Source: Tridacna crocea (lineage: Eukaryota; Mollusca; Bivalvia; Cardiida; Cardiidae). From it: a DNA stretch of 64,000 nt. The position numbers and the translations under genes are program-made. Shown here in pieces: positions 36,401-44,569 of the stretch (its first letter is position 1; every line of letters begins with the position of its first letter). Below the pieces are notes generated by a model that was given only the letters and a program-made list of their open reading frames with translations, had not been told where the DNA came from and searched no databases. Location of the stretch: assembly GCA_943736015.1 (NCBI GenBank), contig OX031066.1:23730127-23794126 (forward strand), given 5' to 3'.

Positions 36401-39400
36401 CTCTGCCGGGCAAGCAATTAACCCTTTACCAGACAACAAAATTTCAGCCCTGTCCAAATTGAAAGACTACAATTTCAGTGTGGCTCAAATGGTGTAATGT
36501 TTCTTTGATAGAGTAGAACACATTGTAGGAAAAGGAGAAAATGCTGGTTACCAGCATTTTCTTCTTTTCCCACAATATCAAAAAGCTTCTTTTCCAGGAG
36601 CATCACAAGTCGGCATTTTGAAAGGTACAAACTTTGTAATTCTTCTTCTTTCAGTTCCTGTGCAATCTTCTCCGCCATATATTTCGCTTGAAGTTCTTCT
36701 TCATCCTCTTCCTCCTCATCTTCATCTTCAAATGTAAATCGATCAAAATCAATTTTCAGCCACGGCAATTTCACCTGTTTTTCTGTAAGTCGAGGCCATA
36801 CTTCCGCTCCCTTTTTCTTGATGCTGAACTCCACACCTCTATCTGTTTCACGGTACTTGCTCTCCTGTAGAGAATATGTGCAAAGATTATCAGTCATTAT
36901 TTCTAAGAATCCTTTAACCATAAACCCCCCTTTCCCACCCCCCCCCCCCCCCCCAAAAAGAAAAAAAACAAAAAAACAAAAACTTGGACATGTACAAGTT
37001 GAAGCATTTGCAAGGGGCGAATTAAATATAGCTTGAAAGAGAAGCTGTCTGAGAAATGCTAGAAAAACATTGTGGGAAATGGAGAAAATGCTGGTTATTT
37101 GCAATTAAATGTAGATTGAAAGAGAAAAGCTGTCTGAGAAAGGCTAGAAAACATTGTAGGAAATGGAGAAATTGCTGAAGACCAGTTTTCTAACACCCCT
37201 GAATAAGAAGCCTTTTGAAAACCTTAACCAACATTTTAAGGTTTTTATCCTATCAAAGAAAACTTTCATCACTTGAAGCATGTTTATATTGTCATCTGCA
37301 AAGGCTTCTAAGAGTTTGGACTAGTCTAAGATTTGGTTGTTTGGTAAAGAGTTAACTCATTACCGCACGAGAAAATTTTGGACTGGTCCAAACTGAAAGC
37401 ATTTGCAGACGACAAAATAAAGGTGCCTGAAAGTAGATTTTTTTTCTGTGAAGGGTAGAAAACACTATGGGAAAAGGAGAAAATGCTGGTTACCAGCATT
37501 TTCTCCTTTTCCCACAGTGTTTTCAAAAGGCTTCTCTCTCAGGGGCGTCAAAAGTAGGGATTGAGTGGTAATGGGTTAAATCTTTACAAAAAGACATAAT
37601 TTTAGACTAGTCCAAGTTGGCAACATTTGCAGATGACACTGTGACTCAAAAATAGAAATTTGTTTTGGGAAGGAAAGAAACTGTTGTAGGAAAAGGAGAA
37701 ATGCTGGTTACCAGCATTTTCTCCTTTTCCCACAATGCTTTCAGAAGGCCTCCTTTTCAGGGTCGTAAAAACCAGGGATTGTTTGGGAAAGGGTTAAAGC
37801 AGAAACTATGGCTGTTAGTCTAGGGCTAACCTCCAGAGAATGAAATGTATCATCTCTCAGTTGTAATCTGTGTAACCTTGCAACTGTCACGGGAAAGACT
37901 TGACACAAAGATACAAGAAAGATTATAGGGTATTGTGGCACTTATGAATCAATGCTGGTTTTCTTTATGTAGATCTCTATGCACCTTAAAATTCCCTAAG
38001 TGTTAGTATTAATGGAGATTATCTATGATCTAATCTTACCCATTAGCACAGAGAAATTTGTAGAATATGTCTGTTTAAGCACCACTTTTAATGATAAATA
38101 GTTATGTAATTTTAACAGCGCTTTTCTCCGCTGTTGTTTACCTGAATGATGTCACATTTCAGCCTTCGGTGCACACACAAACAGCATCAGTGTTTCCAAT
38201 GGCTTTTTATTTGAAGGGTATTCTGACCCCCTGAGCTGTAAATCTGGTGGTAAGATTTCATATTTGAGGGTATGACAATTTTGGGTCCAAACTAGAAGTA
38301 AAGTGATCAATAATGTTTTGCACCACAAAAGTATGTTATAATAAGATATCTGTGGAAATTTACTGTTTAAAGTCATTAAAAACCCAAAAGGGCTGTCTGA
38401 AGTGACTCTGATCAGACATTGTCAGAAGGAACACAGTGCTGTGTCGTGGGTTTCCGTGTTTTATGCATCAAGCATTTTTTCACGCGTGTTAATTTATGGA
38501 TAGGTTTTTCCATGTGATTTGACAATACTTTATCAATAAGGGCAGAAAGTAACTTCAGATCCTGTCACTTTACACAAATTCACCATATACTGGATTTTTT
38601 TTTCTTATCCTTTTACTCCATCAGGCATTTATATGGTATCTCTAACTGACCCAAAATAACAACAAGGATGAAGCTGTTTCTTATGTGTATATGACACCTT
38701 TTGATAGCATAGAAAACATTGTGACAAAAGGTGAAATTGCTCGTCACGAGCAATTTCTCCTTTTGCCACAATGTTTTTAAAAGGCTCCTACAAGCAATGC
38801 GTAAAAGTGAGTATCTATGGAGTAAAAGGTTAACTGATGTCTCATGTGTACCTTTAGTCTGAAGGTGTCTGCTCCGATGCTATTTTTGTTACTGGTCTGT
38901 GAAGACCAGTCACAAAAATAGCATCGGAGCAGACCCTTCAGACTGAAGGTATCTCACGTGTAACCAAAATTTGTTACATGAATTTCAATTCTATAGCATG
39001 ATTTACGCAAAAATATGCGTGGGTGGAAATACTAAGGTTCCATGCTTAACCTTTCCCTATGTGGCTATCTTTACTCTGCTGTTGTACCTCTGATAGTTAC
39101 CTCTATTGTGGTATACATGTATGCAAAATTTTAGTACACATTTTATGGGTCAGAATCTCAGTTGACCCTGAAGCTAATAAATAAGTTAAATTAAACTTTT
39201 GAGTCAATGATAAAAACCTAAATGTTGCTATTTCAAAGTTATTTCTAAGCAAAAAAATATCTCCCTATCAGACAGCATTGATCCAAGATCAGACTGAATG
39301 TTCTGTGAAGTCTGATCTTGATCTACCCTGTACACAAAAGGTCTCCAAGCCACCCTTTGCAGCGTGTGAGTAAAATACATGCAGCCACGAATGACATTCT

Positions 39401-41597
39401 TAGATACTACTATGTGACCCCTTGTATGTTAGATATGAAATGTCTTACACTTACTTCTGGATTTACTGGAAGATAGAAGTCAAGTTCAAATCCATATCTG
39501 TTGTTACCTTGGGCCCCGACCCCTTCAATCACAGCTTCTAATCTGTCTTCAGTAAGGTCAACCTTTTCCACCTTTAATGAAAATTATGATCAATTTTCAA
39601 TTGCTTAACTCTTTACCACGCCACAAAACTTAAGACCTATCCGAATTTAAAACATTTGCAGATGACAATTTCATAGTGGCTCAAACTACACAATTTTTCT
39701 CTAATAGGGTCAAAAACTTTTTTTGGAAAAGGAGAAAATGCTGGTTACTAGCATTTTCTCCATTTCCCACATAGTTTACAAAAGGCTTCTTCCTTAAAGT
39801 CGTCATTGTGTATTAAAGGCTTAATTTTTAATGAGATAACAAAATTTTAGACTGGCCAAAACCGAAAGCCTTTGATGATGAAAAATCACATGTGAGACAA
39901 AATTAATGATTAGAATTGTCTCTAAAAGCTTATAAAACATTGTACAATAAAAGAGAAAATGAGAGTTATCAGCATTTTCTCCTTTTTTCACCATGTTATC
40001 AAATATTATCTTTGTCGAGGTCATTAATGATTAAACCTGGGATTTCTAGTACTTTATATTTTACCGAATAACACTTTTGACCACCATGAACTATTCAAAA
40101 TAAAAGAAAAAAATAATAGGTTTTTCTTCGAGAAACAGAATATAAAGGTGTAATTCCGTATTGCTTTTTTACCGCGTTAAACTGTATATAATCACAAAAG
40201 ACCCATCTCATTTAGCATATATAATTGGTATTATAAAGTGTACTTCTGTGTTATTCGGTATATTTCTCCGAGTGATTGGGGATACCTGCGTCAGTGTGAA
40301 GGTGTAATTCGGTACTTTTTTTTTACCGAATAACACTTTGACAACCATGATTTATTCAACACTCTGATGATAAACTAATAAGTATTTCTCCGGTAAACCA
40401 AATTAAGTTTAAAGGTGTAATTCGGTACTGGTTTTTTACCGAATTAAACTGTGTATAACCACTAAAGACTAATCTTAGTTAGCAGATATATATCGGTATT
40501 ATAAAGTCTAATTCGGTGTTATTCAGTACATTTCTCTGAGTAATTGGAGATACCTTTGTCATTTAGAAGGTGTTATTCAGTACTTCTTTTCACCGAATAA
40601 CACTGTTGACCTTGTTGAAACTTTGTCCAATAGTTTAATTAATCTCATAATAATCTAATAAGCAGGTATAATTCGGTGTTATAGAGTATAATTCAGTATT
40701 CTTCAGTCTCCGAGTTCTCCAGGATACCGAATGCAATTTAACAGAGTAATTTGGTATTAATGCATATATAATTAGGTATTACAAAGTTTGCTTCCATGTC
40801 ATTCGGTCTCCTGAGTTCTCAGGGATACTGAAGTCAGCTTAAAGGTGTAATTCTGAATTTTTTTCCCCAAATTAAACTGTAAAAAAACCTAAAAAATTCT
40901 GACCATTATTATTAATCTGTCAGTCATCAAATACATCTTGGCAGGTAGAATTCGGTGGAATTAGATAATTCATTTTAAATCGCTCTATATTGGTTTGTAT
41001 AATTCCCTCCAAGAGATCGGCGATACATTGTCCAGTAAGTGTGAGGGTGTAATTTGGTCCTTTTTTGTAACGGAATAACATGGTTGAGCACTCTGAACTG
41101 TTTACAAAATTAATAGATTAATCTCATAGTAATATAATATTTACATAATAAGTGTTTTGCGGATATCATTTGCTATTATGAAGTGTAATTCGGTATATCA
41201 GGCGTTATTCGGTATTTCCATGCACAACTTATTTTCAATTTCTTTCAAAATGGCTCTGTAATACTTGTGATCCATTTTCTCGAATTTGAAGAAGTTGTAT
41301 ATGAAATGAGGGCAAATTCTGCCAAGAAATACAGCAACTCGTCTATTAAGGTTATAAAACGCACAACGAGTTGGTTTTTTGGACGAAATGACTTTAGGGC
41401 GAGTTGTCCGCGATTTGTCAAGTTTCTGCCCATTATTAGCACCACTCGGGGATGTTAATCACTGGTAGTACAAGAAAAGCTATTTATAAGGACTGTGACT
41501 AATTAGCACATACAAGAGTCTTCCTTAAATCAACTTTTAAAGAAATGTCGTCAATTTTTTGCCCCCAATACACGAAGGGACGCAGAGTGTCGGCCAT
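21328..41597 (-). CDS. HACD3: HACD3, very-long-chain (3R)-3-hydroxyacyl-CoA dehydratase 3 (complete, nine exons)
   Basis: Exons (minus, in order): 41514-41597, 39455-39571, 36633-36864, 34907-35020, 28730-28857, 25480-25592, 24284-24390, 22605-22736, 21328-21413. They join in phase to 1113 bp, i.e. 370 residues plus TAA; human HACD3 is 362. Residues 1 to about 95 form a CS (p23-like) domain starting MADTLRPFVYWGQ. An acidic run (113-124) and a charged helix follow, then the multi-pass PTPLA domain. The dehydratase Tyr and Glu, seven residues apart in LYPLGILFE, are present at 291 and 298. The tail is Lys-rich. The enzyme removes water from 3-hydroxyacyl-CoA in the third step of very-long-chain fatty acid elongation in the ER membrane. 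In vertebrates the CS part links it to Hsp90 and Rac1 signalling. HACD1/2/4 lack the CS domain, so HACD3 is the right member. Introns are filled with mobile elements; none falls in the coding sequence. The exon 3 donor (GTTTGT) is the least certain junction. Confidence 0.94.
21611..21735 (+). mobile_element. partial TTAA MITE, subfamily A
   Basis: Left end and hairpin core (GGAGAAAATGCTGG and inverse) only; the right half is missing. Confidence 0.55.
22053..22577 (+). mobile_element. hAT-like nonautonomous element (short copy)
   Basis: Shares most of its length with 38187-39035 and part with 19331-20573. Ends near TTGTTCCCAC and GGAACACTG. Lies in HACD3 intron 8, with its right end about 30 bp from exon 8. 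Confidence 0.5.
22605..22736 (-). CDS. HACD3: HACD3 exon 8 (residues 299 part-343 part)
   Basis: Encodes IVIMSIPLFEESNIFSLQLP, matching the SIP.F loop of the family, and the last membrane helix (FPWFLHTYLLVLAF). Acceptor CTTTTTCAG, donor GTAAG. Confidence 0.93.
22860..23530. mobile_element. cluster of three degraded TTAA MITEs
   Basis: Hairpin cores or their remains at about 22990-23040, 23145-23215 and 23335-23420, with partial ends between. HACD3 intron 7. Confidence 0.5.
23790..24015 (+). mobile_element. TTAA foldback MITE, subfamily A
   Basis: TTAA at 23790-23793 and 24012-24015 with complete interior; close to the consensus of the family. Confidence 0.8.
24284..24390 (-). CDS. HACD3: HACD3 exon 7 (residues 263 part-299 part), catalytic residues
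   Basis: Completes RYPFYML and encodes WLRYTAWIPLYPLGILFE with the two residues used for dehydration: Tyr291 and Glu298, spaced as in yeast Phs1 (Tyr149, Glu156). Confidence 0.94.
24768..25046 (-). mobile_element. tRNA-derived SINE, family 2 (minus)
   Basis: Read on the minus strand it begins GCCCGGCCGCAATAGCTC, has a GGTTTGATCCC B box, a body shared with 25661, 45125, 49611, 54935 and 60469, and a tail of GATT/AATC repeats. HACD3 intron 6. Confidence 0.7.
25170..25228. repeat. small GATCAAGATCAGACTG foldback
   Basis: About 25 bp arms (GTAGATCAAGATCAGACTG and CAGTCTAATCTTGAATCTAC) with a short loop. Same family as 1318, 39271 and 44290. Confidence 0.65.
25480..25592 (-). CDS. HACD3: HACD3 exon 6 (residues 226-263 part)
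   Basis: Encodes VAGRNLILFGLILQDI and the conserved WSAVELIR that precedes the RY motif. Acceptor ATCAG, donor GTTTAG, phase 2. Confidence 0.93.
25661..25945 (-). mobile_element. tRNA-derived SINE, family 2 (minus)
   Basis: Body matches the other copies, including ATTCTTTTCAAGCCACTGG, the block that is interrupted by a MITE at 49735. Confidence 0.65.
26264..26861 (+). mobile_element. HINE/pearl-like element, type 1 (short core)
   Basis: 5' mark AGAGGGCCATGATGGCCCTG, core of about three diverged 148 bp units, 3' end TTTGTGCTCAGGTGAGCCAAA. The next HINE begins at once (26862). Confidence 0.6.
26862..28709 (+). mobile_element. HINE/pearl-like element with tandem core and two successive 3' ends
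   Basis: The 5' mark AACAAGAAGACCATGATGG leads to the type 1 GCTCACCTGAG. The core is about seven units of 160-170 bp repeating CCTTCTAGTTTCAGAGAAGA, GTTTCAAACTTGTGACCCCC, GGGCCAGTTTTGA, CATCATATGAAC, TTGGTAGAGGTCCACTAGGA and CTACATACCAAATATCAAAG. A type 2 end (CTGGCC TTT GGCCAG, GGAGCTAA) lies at 28246-28267. The core then resumes and ends with a type 1 end (GAGCACTTTGTGCTCAGGTGAGCTAA) at 28684-28709. HACD3 intron 5, 20 bp from exon 5. Confidence 0.65.
28730..28857 (-). CDS. HACD3: HACD3 exon 5 (residues 183 part-225)
   Basis: Encodes the segment with VCQVIAILEVLHPLIGLV, where family members have the (Q..A..E..H/N..IGLV) membrane helix. Acceptor CCCTTTCAG, donor GTAAAAT. A HINE ends 20 bp downstream (28709) and a MITE begins 31 bp upstream (28889). 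Confidence 0.93.
28889..29102 (+). mobile_element. TTAA foldback MITE, subfamily A
   Basis: Exact TTAA at both ends. Its left end is 31 bp from the 3' splice site side of HACD3 exon 5. Confidence 0.75.
29868..32086 (+). mobile_element. TTAA MITE with an internal 2 kb minisatellite
   Basis: The left end (CCACATAATCCC, GAAGAAAGCC) and A hairpin (about 29925-29975) are followed by about 90-100 copies of an 18-24 bp unit (AATGTTTTCTACCC with TTTCCAAA/TTTCT variants, about 29990-31990). Then come the normal right part (TTGTTGTCTGCAAATGGTTT, TTTCAATTTGGACAAGTCT) and GGTAAAGAGTTAA at 32086. The unit is the segment that follows the hairpin in ordinary copies. Long plus-strand frames here (up to 260 codons of FSTLSNVFYPF-like text) are translations of the array, not proteins. 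Confidence 0.8.
32356..32584 (-). mobile_element. TTAA foldback MITE, subfamily A
   Basis: Left TTAA at 32356-32359, full hairpin, right TTAA decayed to GTAAAA. Confidence 0.75.
32980..34186. mobile_element. pogo/Tigger-like nonautonomous element (TA target)
   Basis: Begins TA-CAGTAAAACCTCTCCTCC and ends TAGAGGAGTTTTACTG-TA. The CAGTAAAACCTC-type terminal repeat and TA flanks are those of pogo/Tigger members of the Tc1/mariner group. Inner copies of the ends (CTATTAAGA against GGTCTTAATAG, GACCACC against GGTGGTC) also invert. No transposase frame was found across the 1.2 kb interior. HACD3 intron 4. Confidence 0.6.
34188..34594 (-). mobile_element. TTAA MITE whose core carries a different foldback
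   Basis: The outer parts are subfamily A (CAAATTTTTGGACCTGACC on the left; GGGATTGTGTGATAAAGGTTTAA on the right). The middle holds an inverted repeat of about 190 bp (34318-34510). Confidence 0.5.
34318..34510. repeat. large foldback with a perfect 28 bp core palindrome
   Basis: Bases 34381-34408 are matched exactly, inverted, by 34413-34440, with AAAT between them. Outward, GGTCTTATTCTTCAAAATTTT pairs with the AAAATTCTGAAGAATAAGAC block, and CACCAACCATTC pairs with GAATGGTTGGAG, giving imperfect arms of about 95 bp. Confidence 0.8.
34644..34872 (+). mobile_element. TTAA foldback MITE, subfamily A
   Basis: Left end ATAACCCATTACCACACAATC (TTAA changed to ATAA), exact TTAA at right (34869). 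Right end 34 bp from the donor of HACD3 exon 4. Confidence 0.75.
34907..35020 (-). CDS. HACD3: HACD3 exon 4 (residues 145-183 part)
   Basis: First membrane segment of the PTPLA domain (MYLFFYNLFQFVGFTFIVFS). Acceptor TTGCAG, donor GTAGTT. Confidence 0.93.
35131..35700. other. HACD3 intron sequence, no gene or repeat family recognised
   Basis: AT-rich, with a T-run at 35250-35270. A family 2 SINE tail fragment lies just left (about 35051-35130). Confidence 0.35.
35708..36150 (+). mobile_element. two TTAA MITEs (subfamily A) in the same orientation sharing one TTAA
   Basis: Copy 1 is 35708-35930 and copy 2 is 35927-36150; the TTAA at 35927-35930 serves both. Both have the CACAATCCCTA..TTTGA end on the left. 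Confidence 0.8.
36418..36628 (-). mobile_element. TTAA MITE, subfamily A, abutting HACD3 exon 3
   Basis: Exact TTAA at 36418-36421. The hairpin is intact except for a shortened right arm. The right end is decayed (AAGTCGGCATTTTGAAAGGTAC) and lies within about 5 bp of the exon 3 donor. Confidence 0.65.
36633..36864 (-). CDS. HACD3: HACD3 exon 3 (residues 68-144)
   Basis: End of the CS domain (WPRLTEKQVKLPWLKIDFDR) followed by an acidic run of 12 D/E residues and a charged helix. Acceptor CTCTACAG. The only in-phase donor is GTTTGT at 36632; the degraded end of a TTAA MITE (36418-36628) sits right against it. Confidence 0.88.
36928..37100. repeat. poly-C/A-rich tract and half MITE
   Basis: C-run at 36937-36953 followed by AAAAAG repeats, then a degraded MITE half (GGAGAAAATGCTGGTTAT at about 37080). 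Confidence 0.45.
37180..37797. mobile_element. chain of three TTAA MITEs (subfamily A)
   Basis: A half copy (about 37180-37355) joins at TTAA 37352 to a full copy (37352-37579, minus), which joins at TTAA 37576 to another (37576-37797, minus). Confidence 0.75.
38605..38833 (+). mobile_element. TTAA foldback MITE, subfamily B
   Basis: B hairpin (AAAGGTGAAATTGCTCGTCAC and its inverse), left TTAA changed to TTAT, right TTAA exact. Confidence 0.75.
38850..38951. repeat. foldback, arms of about 48 bp
   Basis: GTCTGCTCCGATGCTATTTT and its exact inverse AAAATAGCATCGGAGCAGAC, extended by TTTAGTCTGAAGG against CTTCAGACTGAAGG, around a GTGA-like loop. No other copy in the window. Confidence 0.75.
39271..39336. 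repeat. small GATCAAGATCAGACTG foldback
   Basis: GATCCAAGATCAGACT against AGTCTGATCTTGATCTA, followed by CCTGTACACAAAAGG. It lies about 120 bp from HACD3 exon 2. Confidence 0.65.
39455..39571 (-). CDS. HACD3: HACD3 exon 2 (residues 29-67)
   Basis: CS-domain strands, 39 codons in phase 0 on both sides. Contains EGVGAQGNNRYGFELDFYLP, close to the vertebrate text. Acceptor ATTAAAG, donor GTAAGTG. Confidence 0.93.
39605..40034 (-). mobile_element. two TTAA MITEs (subfamily A) sharing one TTAA
   Basis: 39605-39824 and 39821-40034, same orientation, joined at TTAA 39821-39824. The second has a diverged hairpin. Confidence 0.65.
40055..41215. repeat. array of degenerate units rich in TAATTCGGTA / ACCGAATAACAC
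   Basis: About four diverged units of roughly 260 bp. Each holds TTTTTACCGAATAACAC, a TTGACCACCATGA-like block, GGTGTAATTCGGTA, TTTTACCG.ATTAAACTGTA, ATATATAATTGGTATTATAA and GTGTTATTCGGTATTTCTCC-like text, then a GGGATACC/GAGATACC mark. The motif TTCGGTA or its inverse recurs more than 15 times in both directions, giving internal foldback potential. The array starts right after a MITE chain and ends about 300 bp from HACD3 exon 1, in intron 1. No family recognised. Confidence 0.7.
41514..41597 (-). CDS. HACD3: HACD3 exon 1 (residues 1-28)
   Basis: Start codon at 41597-41595 in AAAATGGCC, a good Kozak context. Encodes MADTLRPFVYWGQ and a first CS-domain strand (ISLKVDL). Donor GTATGTG, phase 0. 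The YW.Q motif is the family mark that anchors the start. Confidence 0.92.
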
Positions 41598-42507
41598 TTT
41601 GAAATTTTTCTAAGAGTAGCTTCCCTTGTTGCTGGTACATAGTTATAAACTTCGCATATTTTAGTACCATTATGCACATTATGTGACCATTTTTTATATT
41701 TTTACAGAAATATAAATTTTGTCATGCCAAATAATCTTATTCAGTGGGTGAAGCCAGAAGAAAAATACACTACTTAGTCACGGGGGTTATGACCACTTAG
41801 ATCATTTTATGGTCAAAGGGAGAAAACTCGTACAGATTAAAAACTCCAGTAAATCAAGAGTTGTTTCCCTTATAACATTGAAACAGGATTCGGTCCAAAG
41901 AAGATTCGACCATATGCAAAAAGTAGTGACGATTCGATCCGCGAATTTGGCCCCAAAACAAGATTTAGACCACATAAAAAGGATGCATCCCCTGCTTAGA
42001 ATTATGTTCATTGTGTTAAATGTGCTGTTGTTTTTATTCCTTAATTTTATATCTTTTGGAAACATTAATTTCAACCAAAATGAAATTCAAATAAATTACT
42101 CTTCCTGCAGCTAAGGTCAATGTCCTGGCATGATAAAAGTTCCAGAAAATAACGAGCTTGGTAAAAACAATGTGTAGTTTTAAGCTAATCTACAAGTTTA
42201 GTGTATGGGTGTATTTACATGTAGTAAAATGTGTTGTTTTATCACACCTTTACAAGGCTTTCATATGCAGCTCTTGTTTCCATCTGTTTGTGTCAAGATC
42301 AGAAATTGACTCATTCTCATTGAAGTCAAAGCTACATAAAAAATATGAAAAGTTATTAAGGAAATATTTGAGTAAAAAAAACTTATTAATAGTATCTTAA
42401 ACTGTTATGAACATAATTATAACAACATGTTTTAAGCAAGCTTCAAATCCATTTACTCTATTAATCCTTTTCTTGGAATTTTTCAAAACTTCTAATTTCA
42501 AAACTTC
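41598..42507. other. HACD3 upstream region, no second gene recognised
   Basis: Presumed promoter side of HACD3. The sequence just upstream of the start (minus strand) reads GAAAAATTTCAAAATGGCC. No TATA-like or initiator element could be assigned. Overlapping frames on both strands at 41802-42114 look accidental. Confidence 0.3.
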
Positions 42508-42712
42508 TTAACCCTTTCCCGAACAGTCCCTGGTTTTCATGAACCTGAAGCCTTCTGAAAATAATTGTGGGGAAAGGAGATAATGCTTGTAACCTTGTTT
42601 TCTTCCTTTCTCAAAACCAATAATTTTTTTTTAAAGTCACATTAATTTTGTTGACTGCAAATGCTTCCAATATGGACATGTCTACAGTAAATGTTGTCTG
42701 GTATAGAATTAA
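42508..42712 (+). mobile_element. TTAA MITE, subfamily A (right hairpin arm diverged)
   Basis: Exact TTAA ends; CCTGGTTTTCATGAACCTGA left part; hairpin arm 2 largely lost. Confidence 0.55.
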
Positions 42713-42731
42713 GTAATCACATTTGGCCATT

Positions 42732-42961
42732 TTAACCCTTTACTCCATAAGGCATTTCTATGGTATGTCTAATTGACCCTTAATAACAGCAAGAATGAAA
42801 CCATTTCTTATGTGTATATGACACCTTTTGATAGCATAGAAAACATTGGGACAAAAGGTGAAATTGCTCGTCAGGAGCTTCACCTTTTACCACAATGTTA
42901 TCCAAAGGCTCCTACAAGCAATGCGTAGAAATGAGTATCTATGGAGTAAATTAAGGGTTAA
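42732..42961 (+). mobile_element. TTAA foldback MITE, subfamily B
   Basis: CCCTTTACTCCATAAGGC start, B hairpin (one arm shortened), GAGTATCTATGGAGTAAA end. TTAA at 42732-42735 and 42958-42961. Confidence 0.75.
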
Positions 42962-43266
42962 CAGTATCATGATTGACAAAAGAACTGTCTGTTTGTGCCA
43001 CTTAGTTGTAAGTCCTTGTTTTTCAATGAAAATTCTAAGATGGAAAAGGCACATAACTGTGTCATAAATAGTTTGATGATTACCTGCCCCTGTTGTTCAG
43101 GTTTCCATGTTGATAGTAACTGTTAACAACTATTCCAAGTTTGAAGCAAATATCCTCATTTACCACAGATGTTATGAAATGTCTAAGTTCTTTAATAAAA
43201 AAAATGTCTAAAATGAGGCACAATTGAGTTGAAAATAGTTTTAAGGTTACCTGCCCCTGTGCAAGG

Positions 43267-43499
43267 GTTTCCCTTTACCACACAATCATGACTTTTGATG
43301 ACTCTGAGGGAGTAGTCTTTTGAAAACATTTTGGGAAAAGGAGACAATGCTGGTAACCATGCAGAATTTTCTCCCTTTTCCACAATGTTTTCTACCCTGC
43401 AAGAAATGAACTTCTGTTTTTGAATTACACATGTTTTGTTGTCTGCAAGCACTTTCGATTTGGATATGTCTAAAAATTTGTTGTTTCGTAAAGGGTTAA
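43267..43499 (+). mobile_element. TTAA MITE, subfamily A
   Basis: Complete interior with a small insertion in the hairpin loop; right TTAA exact (43496), left diverged. Confidence 0.65.
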
Positions 43500-44289
43500 T
43501 AATTATAATAATAAATTGAAAATTCATTTATATCCATCTTTATTTCTGTGTTTTACCTTATTTTCTTCTCTAAAAATAATGATGGGAATAACTGACCAGT
43601 AATTGATATTTTTCTTTAACTTTAGTTTTGTCTCTAAATGTAATGCTGGGGATGAGTCAGTGGCTATTTTTCTTTTACTTTGATAAACCATTTTTGCTCA
43701 AATAGATATTTTGTGGATGGGTAAAATGGTCAGCAAATATTTGCAGTTAACAAATTTTCATAAAGTTGACTTATCATTTTTGGTAAAATCAGCTTCCTCT
43801 CTTCCATTGTTTAGTACATGACGGTTACATAAGTTGGGATGAACCAGCCTGGACCAACAAGAAATCAGAATGATGGGACAAACAAGACTGGACAAACAAG
43901 TACTGACGAACAATTCAGGCCCGGGGACGAAAAAGCCCTTTACCATCTGGAAACTGAAAACCCATCTCTATCCCTATGGATCTCTACATAATCAACATTT
44001 TGCGGAATCAAAATCATATCTTTCAATAAAGCTTTCCAGAGAAAGAGAGGGAGGGGGAGGGGGTAGGGACGGAGGGAGAGAAGTGGGGGGGGGGGGGGGG
44101 GGGAAAGAGAGCTCTGTTGTACAATTTTATGTTTTGTAAACCTAAATAGATGTAGATCTAGGTAAGAATAGATCTAGTTAATCTTTATCCTGCTAAGTAA
44201 ATGAAATAATCTTTCGAAGGGTAAAAGTAAATACGATCCCTATTCAACGATAGTTTTGGAAGAAAGATAGAATCTATCTCCTTATCGGA
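43500..44289. other. no gene recognised; G-rich simple tract at 44040-44108
   Basis: The G-rich tract (GGGAGG repeats ending in a run of about 18 G) is low-complexity. Nothing coding. Confidence 0.4.
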
Positions 44290-44352
44290 GATTGTAGATC
44301 CAAGATTAGACTTCACGTGTTGTGCAGTCTGATCTTGATCTACACTGTCCTC
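44290..44352. repeat. small GATCAAGATCAGACTG foldback
   Basis: GTAGATCCAAGATTAGACT against CAGTCTGATCTTGATCTAC, followed by ACTGTCCTCAAAAAGG. Confidence 0.65.
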
Positions 44353-44569
44353 AAAAAGGTCAGTGATACTTGCTCAGCAGTCTCGGGTTTGTAGCCAACG
44401 ACGTGTAGCAAACTGAATGAAAATGACAATTTAGGTTGTAGAATTACTAGGTTGTAGAATTACCTTGATAGATCTAGTCAGGCCGTCATTTCTATCTTTA
44501 ATTCTTGATGTATCAAACATTAGAGACGAAAAGAAGGAAAAGCCACTTTCTTGTTTGAAGATAGTACAT

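Larger units (their letters stand above)
38187..39035 (+). mobile_element. hAT-like nonautonomous element holding two later foldbacks
   Basis: Homologous to 22053-22577 along its length. It is interrupted by a subfamily B MITE (38605-38833) and a separate foldback (38850-38951). Confidence 0.55.

Noticed and set aside
36475..37104. 209-codon minus-strand single-exon gene
   Set aside because: Only the middle (36633-36864) is coding, as HACD3 exon 3. The rest is intron, a C-tract and MITE sequence read through.
41802..42114. Overlapping frames of 90 and 101 codons on opposite strands upstream of HACD3
   Set aside because: No recognisable motif or splice signals. The hydrophobic end of the plus frame is a T-rich tract.
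44464..44520. Possible 19-codon first exon on the minus strand ending at a GTAATT donor
   Set aside because: Open and phase 0, but the true HACD3 first exon (with PFVYWGQ) is at 41514-41597 and no partner exon was found.
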